A program made the position numbers and the translations under genes. Shown piece by piece: positions 53,297-62,572 of a DNA stretch of 64,000 nt; position 1 is the first letter of the stretch, and each line of letters starts with the position of its first letter. The notes under the pieces are model-generated. The model was not told the origin of the DNA, made no database searches, and worked only from the letters and a program-made list of their open reading frames with translations. The DNA comes from Kordia sp. TARA_039_SRF. GTDB taxonomy: Bacteria; Bacteroidota; Bacteroidia; Flavobacteriales; Flavobacteriaceae. Location: the NCBI GenBank assembly GCA_006383075.2, contig SMNH02000003.1, positions 488,496-552,495 of the forward strand, read 5' to 3'.

Positions 53297-54448
53297 TTAT
53301 TTTTTGACAGCTGAACATCCAGCCATTGTTGTAATTTTTATTACTTCTGTGGCAGGCAAGCTTTCGTTTCTATTCACTACTTCTTGTACTACATTTTGCG
53401 TCAGTTTTTCAAAAGCTGTCTCAATAATTGTAGCTGTTTGCATTGCCGCAGGTCTTCCTACGTCTCCAGCTTCTCGAATACTTTGTACTAATGGAATTTC
53501 TCCTAAAAATGGTACGCCGATATCTTCCGCCAGATGCTGAGCACCTTCTTTTCCGAAGATGTAATATTTGTTATTTGGTAATTCTTCAGGAGTAAAGTAC
53601 GCCATATTTTCTATAATTCCCAATACTGGAACGTTGATACTTTCTTGTTGAAACATTGCAACTCCTTTTTTTGCATCTGCCAACGCCACATTTTGTGGTG
53701 TACTTACAACAACAGCTCCCGTAATTGGTAAGGATTGCATGATGCTCAAATGAATATCGCCTGTTCCTGGAGGCAAGTCTAACAGTAAAAAGTCCAATTC
53801 GCCCCAATCGGCATCAAAAATCATTTGATTTAAAGCTTTGCTCGCCATCGGTCCACGCCAAACGACTGCTTGATTGGGTTTTGTAAAGAATCCGATAGAG
53901 AGGATTTTAACTCCATAGCTTTCTACAGGTTTCATTTTTGATACGCCATCTACACGAACCGCCAACGGTTTTTCGCCTTCTACATCAAACATAATTGGCA
54001 TAGATGGGCCGTAAATATCCGCGTCCAAGACACCTACTTTAAAGCCCATTCCCGCTAAGGTTACGGCTAAATTTGCCGTGATGGTAGATTTTCCAACGCC
54101 ACCTTTTCCAGAAGCTACCGCAATAATATTTTTGATATTTGGCAATTGCTTTCCTTTAATTTCTGGCTTTTCTGGTCGCTCTACTTTAACGTTTACTTTC
54201 ACTTTTGCATCTGCATATACTTTATCACGTAAAGCAGAGGTAATTTCAGCTTCCACTTTTTTCTTGGCTTGCAATGCTGGATTTGTAATGACAATGTCTA
54301 CTACAATTTCATCCGCAAATGTCATGATGTTTCGTACCGCGCCACTAGCAATCATATTGGCGCCTTCGCCTGGAACAGTGATGGTACTTAAAGCTGCTTG
54401 TATATCTTTCTTTTGTATTTTCACAGTGTTATTTTTTGTGTTGTTCAA
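53297..54448 (-). CDS. Mrp/NBP35-family Fe-S carrier ATPase
   Basis: 383 aa. The N-terminal DUF59 (MIP18-like) domain covers about 1-90. The P-loop GKGGVGKST near 117 and deviant Walker A, DIYGPSMP, LLLDLPPGTGD follow. Mrp/ApbC proteins carry Fe-S clusters to apo-proteins with ATP. The usual CxxC is in the C-terminal part (near IKMTMAGCSAVKK), so only one Cys is clear there. It is leftward, and probably co-transcribed with the NifU gene. Confidence 0.92.
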   Translation of the reverse strand: MNNTKNNTVKIQKKDIQAALSTITVPGEGANMIASGAVRNIMTFADEIVVDIVITNPALQAKKKVEAEITSALRDKVYADAKVKVNVKVERPEKPEIKGKQLPNIKNIIAVASGKGGVGKSTITANLAVTLAGMGFKVGVLDADIYGPSMPIMFDVEGEKPLAVRVDGVSKMKPVESYGVKILSIGFFTKPNQAVVWRGPMASKALNQMIFDADWGELDFLLLDLPPGTGDIHLSIMQSLPITGAVVVSTPQNVALADAKKGVAMFQQESINVPVLGIIENMAYFTPEELPNNKYYIFGKEGAQHLAEDIGVPFLGEIPLVQSIREAGDVGRPAAMQTATIIETAFEKLTQNVVQEVVNRNESLPATEVIKITTMAGCSAVKK

Positions 54449-54796
54449 TTTGTAAAGTGATTTTTCACTTGTTTAATGTAAATTGATTCTAAATTGCAAA
54501 GATACAGCGAAATGTTTAGAAAGTGAAGTCCTTGTATTGAAATGATTTATTGTGCGATTCTTTGAGGTTATTGTGGTTGCTGGTTAATGGTTAAAAGTAC
54601 TTTTCATTTACATTTTGCGGTTTTACATTTTAAATTTTGTTATTCGTTGTTTGTTGATTTGTCAATTCGTCAATTCGTCGATTTGTTGATTTGTTGTGTA
54701 ATTTTTTTGTGAAGAGAACATTCAGCGTAAGCGTCATGTGAAAATGCAATAGTGCGCCAAGCAATTGCTACATTGACACATTGCTAAATTGATACA
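54449..54796. other. Spacer with short tandem repeats
   Basis: 348 bp between the Mrp and alkyltransferase-like genes. It is rich in imperfect TTGTCAATTCGTCAATTCG-type tandem units near 54655-54695. I see no gene or tRNA. Confidence 0.55.
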
Positions 54797-55132
54797 TTAA
54801 ACAAGTTCTTTAGAAGGATCCCAAAAGTATTTTTCTAGATTTTGAATTTGATTGTCGATGACTTCCACGCCTTCGCTTTCGAGTAATTGTTGCATTAAGT
54901 TGGTTCCTTGAAAGTGATGTTTCCCTGTAAGCAATCCTTTTCTGTTGACGACTCTGTGCGCTGGAACGTCCTCGTATTTTCCAGAACCGTTCATTGCCCA
55001 ACCAACCATTCGCGCACTTCTGGCTGCGCCTAAGTATTTAGCAATGGCACCATAACTCGTTACTTTCCCATACGGAATTAACCGAGCGACTTCGTACACA
55101 CGTTCAAAGAAGTTTTGGTTTTCTGGCTTCAT
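54797..55132 (-). CDS. Alkyltransferase-like protein (ATL)
   Basis: 111 aa MGMT-fold protein. In O6-methylguanine methyltransferases the active site is PCHR; here it is VPAHRVV, with Ala replacing Cys, the hallmark of ATL proteins. ATLs bind alkylguanine in DNA without repairing it and hand it to nucleotide excision repair. KVTSYGAIAKYLGAARSAR is the DNA-binding helix-turn-helix. The gene overlaps the LysE gene by four bases. Confidence 0.9.
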   Translation of the reverse strand: MKPENQNFFERVYEVARLIPYGKVTSYGAIAKYLGAARSARMVGWAMNGSGKYEDVPAHRVVNRKGLLTGKHHFQGTNLMQQLLESEGVEVIDNQIQNLEKYFWDPSKELV

Positions 55133-55776
55133 ACCACAACTGGTTTGTAAAAGATTCGAATGAGCGTTACAATTACTAAAACCAACATGAGTCCACTGAG
55201 AATATGGTCGGAATATTTAGAAAAGTTACCCGATTTTGATTGCGATTTGTTAAAGTAAAACACATACATGTACAGCATGGCAAAGGTTCCAAATCCTGTT
55301 CCCAATACAAACGTAATGATGTCTACTACCGTAAATTCCATTAAATCTGACGCGCGCCACAATGCATTTAAACCAATAAAATACGGAATAGGCAACACGT
55401 TGAGCATCGCTAAGAAAATTCCTTTAAAAAAACTTCCTTTTTTGCTCACTTTGACCATTCGGATGCGTTTTTCCTTTTTGGTTTTTTTTCGAGCAACAAT
55501 AAAAAAGTAGATAGCCAACAACCCAAAAATAACTACAGCTACTTTTTCTAAGACTTCTATAATTTGCTGGTTGTGATAGAGATATTTGGAAATTAGTACC
55601 GCAATGACTGCCTGAATAAAAACAACGATAGAAGCTCCAACAGCGAAGATAATACCATTCATTTTCCCTTTTTGCGTACTTATTTTAGCAGCAGTAATAT
55701 TGATTAACCCAGGCGGAACAACACCCAAAAGTGCCGCCGAAAAGGTGATAAAAAAGAGAATAATGAGATTGGTCAT
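55129..55776 (-). CDS. LysE-family transporter
   Basis: 215 aa, six hydrophobic segments expected. LGVVPPGLINITAAKISTQKG at the N-terminus and the layout (TM, PGP-like loop, TM) match LysE/RhtB amino-acid exporters. It overlaps the ATL gene by four bases and TrmB by one, so the three form one unit. The substrate (amino acid or other metabolite) is unknown. Confidence 0.85.
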   Translation of the reverse strand: MTNLIILFFITFSAALLGVVPPGLINITAAKISTQKGKMNGIIFAVGASIVVFIQAVIAVLISKYLYHNQQIIEVLEKVAVVIFGLLAIYFFIVARKKTKKEKRIRMVKVSKKGSFFKGIFLAMLNVLPIPYFIGLNALWRASDLMEFTVVDIITFVLGTGFGTFAMLYMYVFYFNKSQSKSGNFSKYSDHILSGLMLVLVIVTLIRIFYKPVVV

Positions 55777-56450
55777 TACTTAATTTTGAAGTGAATATAA
55801 GTAATTGCTTTGTTTACTTCCAAATATTGTGACTCGTAAAATGTTTGTATATCAGTGACTTCTGACGGACTTCCTTCATTTTTGTACACATCGTGATTGG
55901 CGTATAATACTTCGTGTCCCGCGCCATGCAACAATCCTAAGGTGTAACCGTGCATAAATTCGCTATCGGTTTTTAAATGTACGGTTCCTTCCGAATTGAG
56001 AATTTTTTTGTAGCGTGCTAAAAATGCTTCGTTGGTTAATCGGTGTTTGGTACGTTTGTATTTGATTTGCGGATCGGGAAAGGTAATCCAAATTTCAGAA
56101 ACTTCATTTTCGGCAAATAATCCTTCTATCAGTTCTATTTGTGTTCGGATGAACGCTACATTGTTTAAGTTTTCTTCAATCGCCGTTTTCGCTCCTCGCC
56201 AAAATCGTGCGCCTTTGATATCGATTCCGATAAAGTTTTTGTTTGGAAATTTTCGCGCCAACGCTACACTGTATTCGCCTTTTCCACAACCTAATTCCAA
56301 GACAATGGGCGCATCGTTTTTGAAAAAATCACTGTTCCACTTTCCTTTGTAGGGAAAATTTTCATTGACGATTTCTTCACGTGTTGGCTGAATGACATTG
56401 GCGAATGTGTCGTTTTCTCTGAAGCGTTTGAGTTTGTTTTTACTTCCCAC
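55776..56450 (-). CDS. trmB: tRNA (guanine-N7-)-methyltransferase TrmB
   Basis: 224 aa. PIVLELGCGKGEYSVALA is the SAM site, WITFPDPQIKYKRTKHRL the catalytic Asp/Pro motif, and THRL-like end LTNEAFLARY. It methylates G46 in tRNA variable loops. It is the first gene of the TrmB-LysE-ATL leftward unit. Confidence 0.95.
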   Translation of the reverse strand: MGSKNKLKRFRENDTFANVIQPTREEIVNENFPYKGKWNSDFFKNDAPIVLELGCGKGEYSVALARKFPNKNFIGIDIKGARFWRGAKTAIEENLNNVAFIRTQIELIEGLFAENEVSEIWITFPDPQIKYKRTKHRLTNEAFLARYKKILNSEGTVHLKTDSEFMHGYTLGLLHGAGHEVLYANHDVYKNEGSPSEVTDIQTFYESQYLEVNKAITYIHFKIK

Positions 56451-56683
56451 AATAGTCTTTTCTTAGATTAATTGTATGTTTTGTTCAAATAAAAAATGAA
56501 AACTTTATAGTATTCAAAAAATTAAAAATAAGTTCTTGTATCTTTCGTTTTCTTTGCTCGCTCAACATTTCGACTGCGCTCAATGTGACAATCAGAAACA
56601 AAAGAAATAGTTTTTTATTCCAACTGACGTTTTCTTAATATTTTGACAAAACTAAGGAAATCTTGCAGACCTTCTAATATTCT

Positions 56684-56691
56684 TATCTTTG
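56684..56691 (+). promoter_or_regulatory. -7 box for the glycosyltransferase, leaderless-type
   Basis: TATCTTTG matches TAnnTTTG exactly, with TTG at 56663-56665 as a -33 element 18 bases before it. The ATG at 56697 is only six bases after the box, so the mRNA would start at or very near the start codon. Confidence 0.6.
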
Positions 56692-56696
56692 ATTTT

Positions 56697-57758
56697 ATGA
56701 AGAATTCGAAAACTGTTTTGGTAGCACCACTGAATTGGGGTTTGGGACACGCCACGCGATGCATTCCAATTATCCGAGCATTGCTAGCTGAAAATTTTAC
56801 ACCTGTCATTGCTTCTGACGGTGTAGCGCTTCAATTGTTGCAGAAAGAGTTTCCCGAATTAGAAACGATTGTTTTACCCGATTATCAGATTGAATATGCC
56901 AAAAAAGGGAAGAATTTTAAGCTAAAAATGCTGAAAGATTCTCCTAAAATGCTCAAAGCCATTTCGAAAGAGAAAAAAATCATCAAAAAACTGATGAAAG
57001 AACGCAATTTTGCAGGAATCATCTCAGATAATCGATTGGGCGTGTATAGCAAAAAAGTGCCTTCGGTTTTTATCACACATCAATTGAATGTATTGAGCGG
57101 TGCCACCACATGGATTAGTAGCAAAATTCATCAATCAATTATTAAGAAGTTTGACGAATGTTGGGTGCCCGATGTGGCTGGAAAACCGAATCTTTCAGGC
57201 AAATTGGGACATTTAAAGAAACATTCGCTCACGCTCAAATATATTGGTCCGCTAAGTCGATTGCAGTTTCAAGAGTTGCCAAACGTGTATGATTTGATGG
57301 TGATGCTGTCTGGCCCCGAACCACAACGCACCATGCTTGAAGAAAAGTTGTTTGAGGAAGTGAAACATTTTGATGGCAAAGTATTGTTTGTTCGTGGAAA
57401 GATTGAAGCCAAACAAGAACAGTTTCAGTTTTTGAATTGCGATGTGTATAATTTTATGCAAAGTGACGCACTCGAAAAAGCGTTTAACGAAAGTGCGCTA
57501 GTGCTTTCTCGTTCTGGTTACACTACCGTAATGGATTTGGCAAAGTTGCAAAAGAAAGCGTTTTTTATTCCTACGCCAGGACAGTTTGAGCAAGAGTATT
57601 TGGCAAAACGTTTGCAGAAACAACAATTGGTTCCGATGGCAACACAAGATGATTTTTCAATTGCTCAACTAGCACGCGTCGCTGATTTTAAAGGATTGCA
57701 TCAGATTGATTATGAAGAAGATTACGCGGAATTATTCCACCTTTTCCAGCGTAAATGA
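56697..57758 (+). CDS. MurG-like glycosyltransferase
   Basis: 353 aa from the chosen ATG, which begins MKNSKTVLVAPLNWGLGHATR; an upstream ATG is in frame but precedes the promoter. The GT-B fold family 28-type layout is recognised by GLGHATRCIPIIRALL, VLSGATTWISSKIHQS, and the C-terminal donor region LSRSGYTTVMDLAKL, FIPTPGQFEQEYLA. It transfers a sugar to an unknown acceptor, perhaps a glycolipid. Its end overlaps the convergent phoR gene by 27 bases. Confidence 0.88.
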   Translation: MKNSKTVLVAPLNWGLGHATRCIPIIRALLAENFTPVIASDGVALQLLQKEFPELETIVLPDYQIEYAKKGKNFKLKMLKDSPKMLKAISKEKKIIKKLMKERNFAGIISDNRLGVYSKKVPSVFITHQLNVLSGATTWISSKIHQSIIKKFDECWVPDVAGKPNLSGKLGHLKKHSLTLKYIGPLSRLQFQELPNVYDLMVMLSGPEPQRTMLEEKLFEEVKHFDGKVLFVRGKIEAKQEQFQFLNCDVYNFMQSDALEKAFNESALVLSRSGYTTVMDLAKLQKKAFFIPTPGQFEQEYLAKRLQKQQLVPMATQDDFSIAQLARVADFKGLHQIDYEEDYAELFHLFQRK

Positions 57759-58778
57759 AAATTCTGAACCAACGCCGTGTTCACTTTCTACATATATTTT
57801 TTCGTTGTGTGCCTCAATGATGTGTTTTACAATGGAAAGTCCCAAACCTGAGCCACCTTCTTTACGCGTACGACTTTTGTCTACACGGTAGAAGCGCTCA
57901 AACAAACGCGGAATGTTTTCTTTTTCAATTCCTTCTCCGTTATCGGTAACTCGGACAATGACTTTGTTACGAATTAAATTCTCGATACTGATTTCGGTAG
58001 TTCCTTTTTCGCGTCCGTATTTGATGGAATTTACAATCAAATTTGTCAATACTTGTTGAATGCGTTCTTTATCGGCAGAAACAAGTATTGGCTTCGTATA
58101 ATTCATGTCAAATGCTAAAGATATTTTCTTTTTTGCGGCTTTCATTTCGAGCAAATCGAACACATTTTGCACCAATTCGATAATATCAAATTCTTCAAAA
58201 TGTAAGTTTAAGTCACCAGCTTCTAATCGCGTAATCATGTCCAAATCTTTCACGATGTAAATCAAGCGTTCTACACCTTTTCCAGCGCGATTCAAGTATT
58301 TTTTACGAATGTTTTTGTCTTCCATTGCGCCATCTAACAAGGTTAAAATATAACCTTGTACAGTAAATAGCGGCGTTTTTAATTCGTGTGACACATTTCC
58401 GATAAATTCTTTACGATAGTTTTCTCGAATCTTTAAGGTTTCAATTTCCAGTTTTTTGTTCGTGGCAAACTTTTCAATCTCTTTGGTCAGCGTTGCCATA
58501 TCGGTTGTGATAGGATGATTTTGAAAGTCGCTAACATCTAGTAACGTTACGTCGTCGTATATTTTTTTAACTCGTTTATAGATGAATCGCTCCACGCGGT
58601 ATTGAATGATGAAGAAGCAAAATGCAAAACTGGTGATGAAAAACAGAATGGGCACAATAATGTAGCTTTCTATTTTAAAAAAGAACAACAATGCTTCTAA
58701 AATCGTCGTTGTAAATAAGGTAATGTACAACGAAGAGCGCAACGCAAAACGATATGATTTTTTGAGTTTTCTGGTCAT
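57732..58778 (-). CDS. phoR: Sensor histidine kinase PhoR
   Basis: 348 aa. Two membrane segments (about 14-45) precede a linker. The His box is NVSHELKTPLFTVQGYI near 128, and the ATPase domain has N box NLIVNSIKYG, G1 VTDNGEGIEKENIP, and GSGLGLSIVKHI. There is no obvious sensor PAS domain, so it may rely on the transport system. It follows the phoB gene by three bases, leftward. The neighbouring PHO-box-like array supports a phosphate-starvation role, though the name is from homology and context. Confidence 0.88.
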   Translation of the reverse strand: MTRKLKKSYRFALRSSLYITLFTTTILEALLFFFKIESYIIVPILFFITSFAFCFFIIQYRVERFIYKRVKKIYDDVTLLDVSDFQNHPITTDMATLTKEIEKFATNKKLEIETLKIRENYRKEFIGNVSHELKTPLFTVQGYILTLLDGAMEDKNIRKKYLNRAGKGVERLIYIVKDLDMITRLEAGDLNLHFEEFDIIELVQNVFDLLEMKAAKKKISLAFDMNYTKPILVSADKERIQQVLTNLIVNSIKYGREKGTTEISIENLIRNKVIVRVTDNGEGIEKENIPRLFERFYRVDKSRTRKEGGSGLGLSIVKHIIEAHNEKIYVESEHGVGSEFSFTLEKVE

Positions 58779-58781
58779 GTT

Positions 58782-59465
58782 TTATTGTACATACTTGTAC
58801 CCAACACCTTTGACAGTTTTAAAGTGGTTTTCGCCAATTTTTTCACGTAATTTACGAATATGAACATCAATTGTACGTCCGCCGACAATGACTTCATTTC
58901 CCCAAACTTTGTCTAGAATTTCTTCTCTTTTGAATACTTTTCCAGGGCGTGATGCTAATAAAGATAACAATTCAAATTCTTTTCTTGGCAGAATGATTTC
59001 TGTACCTTCTTTTACAATTTTATATTCTTCACGATTGATAACGATATCTCCAACCGTCACAATTTGCGCGTTTTCTTCATCTTCTTTTAGTCTGCGCAAT
59101 AATGCTTTTACCTTGCTCACCAATACTTTTGGTTTGATGGGTTTCGTAATATAATCATCTGCGCCAGCATCAAAACCAGCTACTTGCGAATAATCTTCGC
59201 CTCTCGCCGTTAAAAAAGTAATGATAGTATTTGCCAAACTACTGTCTTTTCGGATATTTTCACAAGCTTCAATTCCGTCCATTTCTGGCATCATGACATC
59301 CATAATGATTAAATGTGGTTTTATTTTTTTGGCTTTGGCGATAGCATCTATACCATTATTTGCAGTTGTTAATTGATAGCCCGCAGAAGATAAATTGTAT
59401 CCGACAATTTCTAAAATATCTGGCTCATCATCGACCAATAATATTTTGATATCCTTTTTTTTCAT
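58782..59465 (-). CDS. phoB: OmpR-family response regulator PhoB
   Basis: 227 aa. Receiver domain with phospho-acceptor Asp in LIIMDVMMPEMDG and Lys in ITKPIKPKVL; C-terminal winged helix with EFELLSLLASRPGKVFKREE and GGRTIDVHIRKLREKIG. It binds direct repeats of 11-base period in other bacteria (PHO boxes). Such an array lies upstream of the divergent TonB receptor gene at 59688, and the divergent spacer could control phoB too. Confidence 0.9.
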   Translation of the reverse strand: MKKKDIKILLVDDEPDILEIVGYNLSSAGYQLTTANNGIDAIAKAKKIKPHLIIMDVMMPEMDGIEACENIRKDSSLANTIITFLTARGEDYSQVAGFDAGADDYITKPIKPKVLVSKVKALLRRLKEDEENAQIVTVGDIVINREEYKIVKEGTEIILPRKEFELLSLLASRPGKVFKREEILDKVWGNEVIVGGRTIDVHIRKLREKIGENHFKTVKGVGYKYVQ

Positions 59466-59590
59466 TCGTATGTTGTTTAGTTTAAGTAGCTGATTTTGTT
59501 TTTATTACAAATAAACTGCATTCTGTTTTTACTCCGCAAAAGTAAAGATAAAATTAATTATTGAAAGTGGTTAACACTCATTTAATATCA

Positions 59591-59667
59591 TAACATTAAG
59601 CTAACATACATATTACAAAGGTTTAACTTGTAAGTAACACCATCTTTACACGCTGGTCATTTCTTTG
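59591..59667 (+). promoter_or_regulatory. PHO-box-like array and promoter of the TonB receptor
   Basis: TAAC or TTAC recurs at 59591, 59602, 59613, 59624 and 59635, an exact 11-base period over five units. This is the spacing of PhoB direct repeats. TTTCTTTG (59660-59667), one change from TAnnTTTG, follows 22 bases after the last unit, placing bound PhoB where a -33 box would be. The start codon is at 59688. PhoB is encoded on the other side of the spacer. Confidence 0.6.
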
Positions 59668-59687
59668 CGCTGTGAAATAAAAACTAG

Positions 59688-62531
59688 ATGAGACAAAAAA
59701 TTACACTTACGATATTCCTATTATTTACTTTCGTTTTGATAGGAAATGCACAAAACGGTTCTATCGTTGGTAAAGTGCAAGATAAAGAAGAAAATAATGC
59801 CCCACTACCTTTTGCAAATATTTCTATTAAAGGTACTACTAAAGGAACAACCTCCGACTTTGACGGCTTGTATCAATTAAATGATGTAGCACCTGGAACA
59901 TACACTTTGGTATTTAGTTTCGTAGGTTACAAAACACAAGAAGTTGAGAATGTAGTTGTCAACCCTGGAAAAATCACGAATGTAGATGTAATTTTATCTG
60001 TAAATGCAGCAGCGTTAGACGCAATTGTGATTACAGCCACTACTAGAAAGGTTTCGGAAGCAGCAACCTTACTGGAGCAGAAGAAATCGAAAGATATCAA
60101 ACAAATTATTGGAGCGGAAGAATTGGCACGTAAAGGTGTTGGAGATGCTGCGGGTGCGGTTACTAAAATTTCTGGAGTTTCGCGACAAGAAGGTTCTAGC
60201 AACGTATATGTACGTGGATTGGGTGACCGTTACTTAAACACAACATTCAACGGATTGCCATTACCATCAAACGATATTGAGAAGAAAAATATTTCATTAG
60301 GCTTGTTTGCAACAGATGTTATTGAAAACGTTTCTATTAGTAAAGCGTATTCTGGAAAGCAATATGGTGACTTTGCTGCGGGTAATGTAAACATCAATTC
60401 GAAAGAATATAAAGGAAAAGGGTTTATTGAAGCCTTTACAGGATCGAGCATCAACACAAACGCCATTAATGAAAACTTTGTAGTGAGTGAAGGTTCTGGA
60501 TATTTTGGAGACTACGCCCGACACAATCAAAATCCGTTTGCGGTAGTATTGTCGCATGGTATTGACCCTGAAGCTGTAGACGCACCAATCAATACTAATT
60601 TTGGAATTGCTGGTGGAAAATCATGGACGTTTGAAAATGATTCACGTTTGAGCATTTTTGGAACCGTTTCTTTCGAAAACGGATACGAATACCGCAGAGG
60701 AGAAGCAACTGACTTTACTACGGTTGAAAAGAAGACCTTTAAAGATGCTGAAGAATTTGAATACAGTACCACTACAACAGCAATGGGAACTGTAAATTAC
60801 AAAATCAATAATGACAACAAATTAAAGTTCAACTCATTATTCATCAACAGTTCTACCAATGAAGTTGGATATTTTGGTATTGACGGAACAGGTCGTGATC
60901 GTGATGCAATTTTGAACACGGATGAAGGTTTTTACCAGATGAACGCACAGTTTGACCAAAACCAAGTGTACGTAAACCAATTGATGGGAACGCACAAATC
61001 TGGAAAGTTTGAAGTGGATTGGGCAGCAGGTTATAACTTTGTAGTAGCAAAGCAACCAGACCGTCGTCGTATCACGCTTGAAAACTATCAATTTGCATTG
61101 GATAATGACCCAAGTACAAATCCAACATTTTATAGCAACGTTGTTTTTGACAACCAACGTTATTTCCAAGACATTGATGATTCAGAATTTAATGGACGTT
61201 TAAATTTAGAATACGAAGCAAACGAAAATTTCAAATTGAATTTCGGATACAACGCAAGAGCGAAAGAGCGTAACTTTGAAAACATTCGTTACGGATATGA
61301 CATTGTAGATTCTGACTTCCAAGTAACTGATGTTAACAATTTAGATGCTGTATTCAGCCCGAGTAATATTAATTTAACTTCTGGAGATGGTGTTTATGAA
61401 ATCAGAGTTATTAATACCATTCCTGTATTATCCAATGTAAACCGCCCTGGACTTCCTGAAAATACTTATAAAGGTAACTTAGACATTTTTGCAGGATATG
61501 TAGATGCAGAAATTAAAGCTGGAAAATGGTTGATTGTTCCTGGAATCAGATTGGAATCGTTTGACCAAAGTATTGCGTACGACGTAATTAACTTGGGTAA
61601 CAATGGAAACGCTACAGCAAGCGCTTACGAAAATTTAATCTTACCAAGTTTAAACATCAAATACGAATTGAACGAAGAGCAAAACTTACGTTTGGCGGCG
61701 AGCAGAACAGTATCGTTACCAGAATTTAAAGAAACGGCTCCTTTCGTATACATTGACGTAACAAACAGAATTGGTGGTAACCCTGACTTATTAGGTTCTA
61801 CAAATCCAAACTTCATTAACGTAAGTGACGTAGCCTACTCAGATGTATTGAACTTAGACTTAAAATACGAATGGTTCTTTGGAAAAGGAGAAATATTCTC
61901 TGTATCAGCATTCGCAAAACAAATCTCTGACCCTGTAAACCGAGTTGTTGCCTTTGATGCTACTGGAACACAACGTTACTTTAGAACAGGTGAAACTGCG
62001 GAAGTATATGGATTGGAATTAGAATTTAGAAAAAACCTTTTAAAAGATGCTGACGATAATAACTTATTAGGCTTTGGAATCAACACAACATTAATGCACA
62101 CAGAGCAAGATTTATACGATGTTATTCAAGGAACGTATAGTGTAAGTTTTAACGAAAGTACAGAGCAATTACAAGGAGCATCGCCATTCATCATCAATGC
62201 AGATGTAAGCTACTCACCTACCTTTGGAAACTACAAGCCAACTGGAAACTTAGTATTCTCATACTTCGCAGACCGTATTGACGCTTTAGGTTCTGGACAG
62301 TTAGGAAACATCGTAGAAAAATCAGTACCAACGTTAGATTTCATCCTAAAAAACAACATCACAGAAAACTTTGAAATCAATCTTAGCGTACGAAACATAT
62401 TAAATCCAGATGTCAAATTCATTCGTGAAACCTCAGGTGGAGATGTACTTGTTACTTCAACCAACGGAAAAGGAGTTTCAGGTTACGATAGAGGGCGAAA
62501 TATTGGATTACAACTCAAATACAAATTTTAA
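59688..62531 (+). CDS. TonB-dependent outer-membrane receptor
   Basis: 947 aa. Signal peptide (LLFTFVLIGNAQNG), then a CarboxypepD_reg domain (about 25-105, SIKGTTKGTTSDFDGLYQL), a plug domain (ISGVSRQEGSSNVYVRGLGDRY, NGLPLPSNDI), and a long barrel ending in Phe (NIGLQLKYKF). There is no SusD-type gene next to it, so it is not a SusCD pair. The PHO-box-like array upstream suggests uptake of a phosphorus compound. It is followed by a beta-helix lipoprotein gene after 41 bases. Confidence 0.93.
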   Translation: MRQKITLTIFLLFTFVLIGNAQNGSIVGKVQDKEENNAPLPFANISIKGTTKGTTSDFDGLYQLNDVAPGTYTLVFSFVGYKTQEVENVVVNPGKITNVDVILSVNAAALDAIVITATTRKVSEAATLLEQKKSKDIKQIIGAEELARKGVGDAAGAVTKISGVSRQEGSSNVYVRGLGDRYLNTTFNGLPLPSNDIEKKNISLGLFATDVIENVSISKAYSGKQYGDFAAGNVNINSKEYKGKGFIEAFTGSSINTNAINENFVVSEGSGYFGDYARHNQNPFAVVLSHGIDPEAVDAPINTNFGIAGGKSWTFENDSRLSIFGTVSFENGYEYRRGEATDFTTVEKKTFKDAEEFEYSTTTTAMGTVNYKINNDNKLKFNSLFINSSTNEVGYFGIDGTGRDRDAILNTDEGFYQMNAQFDQNQVYVNQLMGTHKSGKFEVDWAAGYNFVVAKQPDRRRITLENYQFALDNDPSTNPTFYSNVVFDNQRYFQDIDDSEFNGRLNLEYEANENFKLNFGYNARAKERNFENIRYGYDIVDSDFQVTDVNNLDAVFSPSNINLTSGDGVYEIRVINTIPVLSNVNRPGLPENTYKGNLDIFAGYVDAEIKAGKWLIVPGIRLESFDQSIAYDVINLGNNGNATASAYENLILPSLNIKYELNEEQNLRLAASRTVSLPEFKETAPFVYIDVTNRIGGNPDLLGSTNPNFINVSDVAYSDVLNLDLKYEWFFGKGEIFSVSAFAKQISDPVNRVVAFDATGTQRYFRTGETAEVYGLELEFRKNLLKDADDNNLLGFGINTTLMHTEQDLYDVIQGTYSVSFNESTEQLQGASPFIINADVSYSPTFGNYKPTGNLVFSYFADRIDALGSGQLGNIVEKSVPTLDFILKNNITENFEINLSVRNILNPDVKFIRETSGGDVLVTSTNGKGVSGYDRGRNIGLQLKYKF

Positions 62532-62572
62532 CAAAAACAACTTTAAAGATTACTATTAAAAACACAAACACA

